A stretch of 5,744 bases of DNA from Bdellovibrionales bacterium (GTDB lineage Bacteria; Bdellovibrionota; Bdellovibrionia; Bdellovibrionales; Bdellovibrionaceae). Made by a program: the position numbers and the translations under genes. Under the pieces are notes generated by a model. It saw nothing but the letters and a program-made list of their open reading frames with translations, was not told the origin of the DNA and did not search any database. The stretch spans positions 1 through 5,744 of the forward strand of contig DAHVKR010000104.1 of NCBI GenBank assembly GCA_027320785.1, read 5' to 3'. Of the stretch, positions 1 to 3,919 are shown piece by piece. Every line of letters begins with the position of its first letter. The first letter of the stretch is position 1.

Positions 1-61
1 GATACTCATAGAGTGTCTTGAGCCTATCACTTTCGTTAGGAGGAGAGGGAGGGACTTTCAT
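1..61 (-). CDS. N-terminus of a probable GAF-domain sensor protein (histidine kinase?), truncated by the window edge
   Basis: An ATG at 61-59 on the minus strand opens a frame that stays open to the first base of the window, giving 20 residues: M-K-V, a Pro-rich turn, then N-E-S-D-R-L-K-T-L-Y-E-Y. The pattern P-x-N-E-x-x-R-L-x-x-L-x-x-Y is the usual lead-in to GAF domains of sensor histidine kinases and GGDEF proteins, where it is normally followed by an I-L-D-T motif just past the edge here. The start lies 9 bases after the stop of the receiver gene at 71-613. It has no strong Shine-Dalgarno of its own, which suggests translational coupling and a kinase-regulator pair. The family call rests on a short motif recognised from memory, so kinase versus diguanylate cyclase cannot be decided. 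Confidence 0.6.
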   Translation of the reverse strand, partial: MKVPPSPPNESDRLKTLYEY

Positions 62-70
62 AAATATAAC

Positions 71-613
71 TTATGCGCTATCCTTTGCTTTCCTTTCTCG
101 AAGCTCATATTCTTTCTTAACCAGTCTCCATTTTTTTTGTGCCTCTTTTAGCTCTTCCAGTTTATCGGGAGGAAGAGAGGAGCTTTGATAGAGTTGTTCA
201 ATTTCTTTATCAGCAGCTTTTTGGGCGCAGCCGAGATCTAAAGCTACATCGAGTAGGGCAAGAAGTTTTTCATCATCAAAAGGCTTTTCAATAAAGTCGA
301 GAGCTCCCAGCTGTAAGGCCTCAAGAGTGTTTTTCTTATCACCATAACCAGACAAAATAATAAAAGGGACCTCGTTTCCCTGATTTCGAAGGGAGGCTAG
401 AAGTTGAAGACCAGTCATCTGGGGCATATTGATATCTGAAATGACAGCATCCACTCTTTCGTGGGAGAGGATCTCCAGAGCGACCTTTCCATTTTCTGCT
501 ATCTTAATTTTATCTGTGAGTTCTTGGCAAATATCTTCTAAGATAGAGCGAATATCAGGCTCGTCATCCACAATTAATAAGATTCGATCTTTTTTGTTCG
601 TTGTCTGGCTCAA
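71..613 (-). CDS. Single-domain response regulator (CheY-like receiver) with charged helical C-terminal tail
   Basis: This 180-residue protein has a complete receiver domain at about residues 9-128. The acidic pair is D16/D17, the phosphoacceptor is D60 in an S-D-I-N-M-P context, the switch residue is S88 in L-S-G-Y, and K110 sits in E-K-P-F. All residues for phosphorylation are present. Residues 129-180 hold no DNA-binding or enzymatic domain. They are rich in Glu, Lys and Arg, with a Pro-Pro break near residue 150, and look like one or two amphipathic or coiled-coil helices. The start is TTG at 613: an in-frame stop lies at 625-623 just upstream, and an exact AGGAGG precedes the TTG. The likely partner is the sensor protein beginning 9 bases downstream of the stop. 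Output could be protein-protein contact through the tail. A CheY role for the neighbouring CheA is possible but not shown. Confidence 0.9.
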   Translation of the reverse strand: MSQTTNKKDRILLIVDDEPDIRSILEDICQELTDKIKIAENGKVALEILSHERVDAVISDINMPQMTGLQLLASLRNQGNEVPFIILSGYGDKKNTLEALQLGALDFIEKPFDDEKLLALLDVALDLGCAQKAADKEIEQLYQSSSLPPDKLEELKEAQKKWRLVKKEYELRERKAKDSA

Positions 614-617
614 AAGG

Positions 618-623
618 CCTCCT
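618..623 (-). promoter_or_regulatory. Shine-Dalgarno AGGAGG that fixes a TTG start
   Basis: The minus strand reads AGGAGG, then four bases, then TTG-AGC. It is a perfect anti-16S match with slightly short spacing. Since an in-frame stop overlaps its upstream side and no ATG or GTG lies near it downstream, it settles the unusual TTG start of the receiver gene. Confidence 0.8.
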
Positions 624-676
624 CAATAAGATGAGTATTTTATCGGTTTAAAACGGTGGGATCTCGAGGAAAATAT

Positions 677-705
677 CTTAAAATTTAGTTATTGAAAAGT
701 TTCAA
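677..705 (-). promoter_or_regulatory. Candidate sigma-70-type promoter for the receiver/GAF gene pair
   Basis: On the minus strand TTGAAA (705-700, 5 of 6 to the -35 consensus) is followed by a 17-base spacer and TTTAAG (682-677, 4 of 6 to the -10). It lies in the 119-base gap upstream of the receiver gene, about 64 bases before its start codon, so that gene may not depend on the upstream regulator's transcript. The region is AT-rich, so chance matches are likely. Confidence 0.3.
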
Positions 706-706
706 T
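691..706. repeat. Perfect 7-bp inverted repeat, possible operator
   Basis: ATTGAAA-AG-TTTCAAT is a perfect palindrome of two 7-base arms around two bases. It covers the proposed -35 box of the receiver-gene promoter, where a repressor or activator dimer could bind. It is short and AT-rich, so function is only suggested. Confidence 0.3.
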
Positions 707-732
707 TTGCAGCAAAAAGCAATTAAATAAAC

Positions 733-1380
733 TTAATTACTCGCGATAAGTCGGTGAACAATCGCATACTGTATCAAATCGGCATTATTTTGCATGGCCA
801 TTTTTTTCAAAATTCGTGATCGGTAAGTGCTCACGGTTTTAACACTGAGAAAAAACTTTTTTGCTATATCTGTTAAAGAATAGCCTTGTGCGATTAAGAC
901 TAAAATTTGGAATTCGCGGTCCGAAAGAATTTCATGAGGTTTTTTGGATGAAGGAGGAGTCGTTAAACTACTCGTAAGCAGCTCTGCAACTCGACTGGTG
1001 ATATACTTTTCACCTTTAAGGATGGTAGTCAGAGCGTGAATGAGTTGATGGGGAGTACATTCCTTGGATAAATAACCAGCAGCACCAGCCTTGAAAGTTC
1101 TAAGGGCATATTGGTCTTCAGAGTGCATACTCATTATGAGAACTGGCACTTTAGGAAAATGCTCTTTTAATTCATTTAAAGCATCTAATCCGCTTTTGCC
1201 AGGCATAGAAAGATCTAAGATTAGAAGCTCAGGAGGCGTGTGTTTGCCCAAAAGCTCAAATAGTTCTGCCACATTGGAAGCTTCTTGAGTGACTCGAAAT
1301 GAGTCGCTGTTTTTATGGAGGATATGCTGAATGCCCTGACGGATAATCGCATGATCATCAACTACCCATACTGATATCAC
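733..1380 (-). CDS. NarL/FixJ-family response regulator transcription factor (REC + LuxR-type HTH)
   Basis: A 215-residue two-domain regulator. The receiver (about residues 3-120) has D8/D9, phosphoacceptor D56 in L-D-L-S-M-P, S84 in M-S-M-H and K106 in S-K-E. After a Ser/Thr/Pro linker comes a LuxR/GerE helix-turn-helix (about 149-213) opening with L-S-D-R-E at 152-156 and containing the family pattern I-A-x-x-x-x-x-S-x-K-T-V-S-T-Y. Phosphorylation by an unidentified sensor kinase should promote dimerisation and DNA binding. The start chosen is GTG at 1380, with a GAGGAAGG Shine-Dalgarno just upstream. The frame extends to a TTG at 1470, but those 30 extra residues (Arg/Lys-rich, ahead of the first receiver strand) do not fit the family. 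It is transcribed divergently from cheA. It could control its own gene, the genes downstream or the che operon; none of these is shown. Confidence 0.93.
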   Translation of the reverse strand: MISVWVVDDHAIIRQGIQHILHKNSDSFRVTQEASNVAELFELLGKHTPPELLILDLSMPGKSGLDALNELKEHFPKVPVLIMSMHSEDQYALRTFKAGAAGYLSKECTPHQLIHALTTILKGEKYITSRVAELLTSSLTTPPSSKKPHEILSDREFQILVLIAQGYSLTDIAKKFFLSVKTVSTYRSRILKKMAMQNNADLIQYAIVHRLIASN

Positions 1381-1385
1381 AAAGG

Positions 1386-1393
1386 CCTTCCTC
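1386..1393 (-). promoter_or_regulatory. Ribosome binding site deciding the GTG start of the NarL/FixJ regulator
   Basis: The minus strand reads GAGGAAGG ending five bases before GTG at 1380. The receiver domain begins right after this GTG, so the site supports a 215-residue protein and not the longer 245-residue frame. Confidence 0.7.
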
Positions 1394-1507
1394 TTTCGTT
1401 GAAAGCAAAAGATTAAAGTTTTTAAAAGTGTGCCATTAATCAACTTAATTCGCGAGGCGCTGCAAGTCAAAAGTCCAGACCAAAAAATAAATAAATAAAA
1501 AAGAGAT

Positions 1508-1535
1508 TCAAGTCAGAAATATCCGACGCCGAAAT
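1508..1535 (+). promoter_or_regulatory. Weak candidate sigma-28 (FliA)-type promoter for the che operon
   Basis: TCAAGTCA (1508-1515), a 12-base spacer and GCCGAAAT (1528-1535) resemble the motility sigma factor consensus TAAAGTTT-N11-GCCGATAA, with 5 of 8 and 6 of 8 matches and one extra spacer base. It would give a leader of about 50 bases before the cheA GTG. Chemotaxis operons are often FliA-dependent, which adds plausibility, but the match is imperfect. TAGAAT at 1563-1568 is an alternative -10 without a convincing -35. Confidence 0.3.
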
Positions 1536-1551
1536 GGGACAATGAGGGACA
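1536..1551 (+). repeat. GGGACA direct repeat at 10-bp spacing
   Basis: GGGACA occurs at 1536-1541 and again at 1546-1551, exactly 10 bp start to start, so both copies face the same side of the helix. It lies 45 to 60 bases before cheA, immediately after the FliA-like -10 and upstream of TAGAAT. This arrangement suits a tandem binding site for a regulator, possibly the divergent NarL/FixJ protein, but two hexamers can also arise by chance. Confidence 0.3.
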
Positions 1552-1584
1552 GAAGATCTATTTAGAATTGGACGATACAATAAA

Positions 1585-1589
1585 AGAGG
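1585..1589 (+). promoter_or_regulatory. Ribosome binding site deciding the GTG start of cheA
   Basis: AGAGG followed by six bases and GTG at 1596. An in-frame TAA at 1581-1583 excludes any longer protein, and the next in-frame Met is residue 30, inside the HPt domain, so GTG is the start. Confidence 0.75.
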
Positions 1590-1595
1590 TCAAGT

Positions 1596-3425
1596 GTGGA
1601 TGATTTTGAAAAAGAACTAAAAGTGGGTTTCTTGGATGAGGCAGGTCAAGCAGTTGCGGATGTGGAACAGTGCTTTTTGGCGATGGAAAGTGATCCGCAA
1701 AATCAAGATAATCTGAATAAAATATTTCGTTTAGCTCATAACTTAAAAGGATCCTCAAAAGCTGTTGGATTTTCTGAGTTTGGAGCCTTCACACATGAAT
1801 TCGAAAGCTTTATTCTTAAAATTAAAAATGGCGAATTAGTTGCGACTCCTGCCATTATAAGTCTTCTACTCCGCGCGAATGATTTTATTCTTCATATGAT
1901 TGATTCTCTTAAACAAAACCTGGATGCCCAGTTTGATTTTCAAGGTTTGCTTGAAGAGATGAAGAGTCCTTCAGTGGACTCAGGATCGAGTGAAGTTGTT
2001 CAAGAGCAGGAAGTGATTCAGGAGGACCCAACTGCTGTGGAGTTTGAGGCAGTGGAGAGCGCATCTGAAGCTGCTATTGAGTCAGAGTTAGAGCAAGCTG
2101 CAGCCCCAGCGATACAAGAAGCTTCAGAAACTTTTGTTCCACCCGTGGAAGCGATACCTATACCGGCTCCTCAGGCGCCCCTAGCGGCACCACAAGCTCC
2201 TCGTACTCAATCTTCAACTTCAAATGTGGAAGAAAGTCTTCGCGTATCTCTTTCAAAAGTTGAGTCGCTTATTAACTTTGTAGGAGAAATGGTCATTTTA
2301 CAGAGTGTTCTAAAGGAACAGGCACATAAAACAGGCGAAGCACGCCTTATTAAAACTGTTCATCATCTTGAAAAAGTCAGTAAGGAAATTCAAGATACAT
2401 CCATGAGTCTACGTATGACTCCTGTTAAACCGACATTTCAAAAAATGACACGTATCGTTCGAGACACGGCGCAAGCCTTAGGCAAAGACGTGCAGCTTCT
2501 TTTAGAAGGTGAAGATACAGAGCTTGATAAAACTGTTCTTGAAAAAATTAATGATCCTTTAGTTCACTTGATTCGAAATGCAGTTGACCACGGAATTGAA
2601 TCTTCCAAAGAAAAAAGACAGGCTCAGAATAAACCTTTAAGAGGCACTGTCATTTTAAAAGCTTACCATCAATCAGGTCGGCTGATTATCGAAGTCAAAG
2701 ATGATGGTGGTGGTTTAAATCCTGAAATTCTGATTCAAAAAGCACGCTCAAAAGGAATTTTAAAAGAGGGTGTTGAAGTTAAAGATAAAGATGCCTTTCA
2801 GCTGATCTTTGCTCCCGGTTTTTCAACTAAGGAGCAAGTGACAGATGTATCGGGTCGCGGTGTTGGAATGGATGTCGTGAAGACAAATATTCACGAAATT
2901 GGTGGCGAGATTCAAATAGATTCAACCCTGAATCAAGGCACGACATTTCGAATTATTTTGCCTCTGACATTGGCGATTTTAGATGCCATGGTTATTAGTT
3001 ATTCGGATTCACGTTTTGTATTACCCATGAATCATGTTTATGAAACGATTCCGACAAAGGATCATCAAGTTCAGGCAACAACTAGTTTGGGTGATGTGAT
3101 ACTTCTTCGAGGTGAAAACTTAAGAATTTTTCGCCTAGGTGATTTTTTTGGTTTGAAGAGCCAGAAAAAATTAGAAGATCTCATAACTATTGTGATCCGT
3201 TCAGGTCCAGAGCCTTTTGCATTAGCTGTGGATGATATTCTGGGGCAATTTCAGGTCGTGCAAAAGCAATTAGGACCTGAGTTGCAAGGAATGAAGGGTG
3301 TGGGGGGCAGCACAATATTGGGAGATGGTAAGCCCGCCCTCATTTTGGAACCAGTCGATCTTGTAAAAAGAAAATTAATTTCTGGGTACGTAGTGCCTAT
3401 TGAAAAAGGAGTGAGTGTAGCATGA
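1596..3425 (+). CDS. cheA: Chemotaxis histidine kinase CheA (no P2 domain)
   Basis: This 609-residue cytoplasmic kinase takes signals from receptor-CheW arrays and phosphorylates CheY and CheB receivers. Domains in order: P1/HPt at about 1-110, with phosphorylatable H48 in A-H-N-L-K-G-S-S; a Glu/Ala/Pro-rich linker at about 122-210; P3 dimerisation helices from V211; P4 ATPase with N-box (N319-D320-P321-L322, H324, R327-N328, D331-H332-G333), G1 box D369-D370-G371-G372-G373, F-box P-G-F409-S410-T411 and G2 box G420-R-G-V-G-M-D426; then P5 CheW-like at about 462-595. All catalytic motifs are intact. The linker lies where E. coli CheA carries P2 (CheY/CheB docking), and no P2 fold is visible; total length is somewhat below the 654 residues of E. 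coli CheA. The start codon is GTG. The stop overlaps the cheW start (ATGA), so the two are translationally coupled. Confidence 0.97.
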   Translation: MDDFEKELKVGFLDEAGQAVADVEQCFLAMESDPQNQDNLNKIFRLAHNLKGSSKAVGFSEFGAFTHEFESFILKIKNGELVATPAIISLLLRANDFILHMIDSLKQNLDAQFDFQGLLEEMKSPSVDSGSSEVVQEQEVIQEDPTAVEFEAVESASEAAIESELEQAAAPAIQEASETFVPPVEAIPIPAPQAPLAAPQAPRTQSSTSNVEESLRVSLSKVESLINFVGEMVILQSVLKEQAHKTGEARLIKTVHHLEKVSKEIQDTSMSLRMTPVKPTFQKMTRIVRDTAQALGKDVQLLLEGEDTELDKTVLEKINDPLVHLIRNAVDHGIESSKEKRQAQNKPLRGTVILKAYHQSGRLIIEVKDDGGGLNPEILIQKARSKGILKEGVEVKDKDAFQLIFAPGFSTKEQVTDVSGRGVGMDVVKTNIHEIGGEIQIDSTLNQGTTFRIILPLTLAILDAMVISYSDSRFVLPMNHVYETIPTKDHQVQATTSLGDVILLRGENLRIFRLGDFFGLKSQKKLEDLITIVIRSGPEPFALAVDDILGQFQVVQKQLGPELQGMKGVGGSTILGDGKPALILEPVDLVKRKLISGYVVPIEKGVSVA

Positions 3426-3883
3426 GCCAAACACATCGATATTTATGCTTCAATTTAGGGAAAGAAGAGTTCGCTCTTCCTCTTTTGTCAGTCAAAGAAG
3501 TCATTGGTATGCCGGATATTACTTCGATTCCTCAAGTGCCCCCTCATTTCCTTGGAATCATGAATCTTCGAGGTCTTATTATTTCCGTGATGGATCTCAG
3601 GGTTAAGCTAGGTTTGAAACCTCAAGCAGGTGAAGAAACGGCTGTGATTATTTTAGATTTGGGAGACTATAATCTCGGTATCATGGTCGACCAAGTGAAT
3701 GCTGTGGTTGAACTTTCGGATGCTGATATTGCCGATAAACCGATGATGGACTCATCAAAAGCAAATGACTCTGTTACGGGTGTTTTTCGCAAAGATGATC
3801 GCCTTGTTCTATTATTAAATGTATCAAAGGCATTATCCGTAGAGGATCGAACGGCTCTTTCAAAGTCAGCACGAGCTGCGTAA
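3422..3883 (+). CDS. cheW: Chemotaxis coupling protein CheW
   Basis: A 153-residue single CheW domain that links chemoreceptors to the P5 domain of CheA. It starts with Y-L-C-F-x-L-G-x-E-E-F-A-L-P (residues 7-20), continues with I-P-Q-V-P-P-H-F-L-G-I-M-N-L-R-G (36-51, the conserved N-L-R-G loop) and D-L-R (58-60), and keeps the family's later hydrophobic strands, including L-G-I-M-V-D-Q-V. Length is usual for CheW. The ATG overlaps the cheA stop by four bases, and AAGGAG lies ten bases upstream inside cheA, so expression is coupled to cheA. The C-terminus ends in a short Ser/Arg/Ala tail. No receiver domain is attached, so it is CheW and not CheV. Confidence 0.96.
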   Translation: MSQTHRYLCFNLGKEEFALPLLSVKEVIGMPDITSIPQVPPHFLGIMNLRGLIISVMDLRVKLGLKPQAGEETAVIILDLGDYNLGIMVDQVNAVVELSDADIADKPMMDSSKANDSVTGVFRKDDRLVLLLNVSKALSVEDRTALSKSARAA

Positions 3884-3919
3884 CAACAAATAGGTCCCAC
3901 TACTTTGGAGATAAGATAG

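Larger units (their letters stand above)
1381..1595. other. Divergent intergenic control region
   Basis: These 215 bases separate the start of the NarL/FixJ regulator from the start of cheA, so both promoters should lie here. Visible content, left to right: the regulator's ribosome binding site; AT-rich sequence; on the minus strand TTGACT (1470-1465) with a poor TAAGTT 17 bases on (1447-1442); an A-rich tract with repeated AAAT units (1481-1503); a weak FliA-like promoter on the plus strand; a GGGACA direct repeat; and the cheA ribosome binding site. No RNA gene or terminator was recognised. Confidence 0.6.

Noticed and set aside
429..629. Plus-strand open frame of 66 codons
   Set aside because: It lies antisense to the receiver gene, has no recognisable domain, and the receiver on the other strand is unambiguous.
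640..647. ACCGATAA on the minus strand, 7 of 8 to the FliA -10, ahead of the receiver gene
   Set aside because: No TAAAGTTT-like -35 at the 11-base spacing; a -10 match alone is too weak to call, though its position before the gene is reasonable.
721..738. AATTAA...TTAATT hairpin at the end of the NarL/FixJ gene with a short T-run beyond it
   Set aside because: The stem is AT-only, overlaps the stop codon and would be unstable, so it is not a convincing terminator.
1091..1288. Plus-strand open frame of 65 codons
   Set aside because: Antisense shadow of the NarL/FixJ receiver domain with no family features.
1430..1435. TGGCAC on the minus strand as a sigma-54 -24 element
   Set aside because: No GC-containing -12 element occurs at the required distance.
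1381..1470. Upstream extension of the NarL/FixJ regulator to a TTG at 1470 (30 extra residues)
   Set aside because: The extension precedes the first receiver strand, has no family resemblance and no good ribosome binding site, whereas GTG at 1380 has a strong one and gives the usual length.
1558..1758. Minus-strand open frame of 66 codons
   Set aside because: Antisense to the start and HPt domain of cheA; composition is that of a shadow frame.
3251..3436. Minus-strand open frame of 61 codons
   Set aside because: Antisense to the end of cheA and the cheA/cheW junction, no domain.
3667..3900. Minus-strand open frame of 77 codons
   Set aside because: Antisense to the second half of cheW, no domain or ribosome binding site of note.
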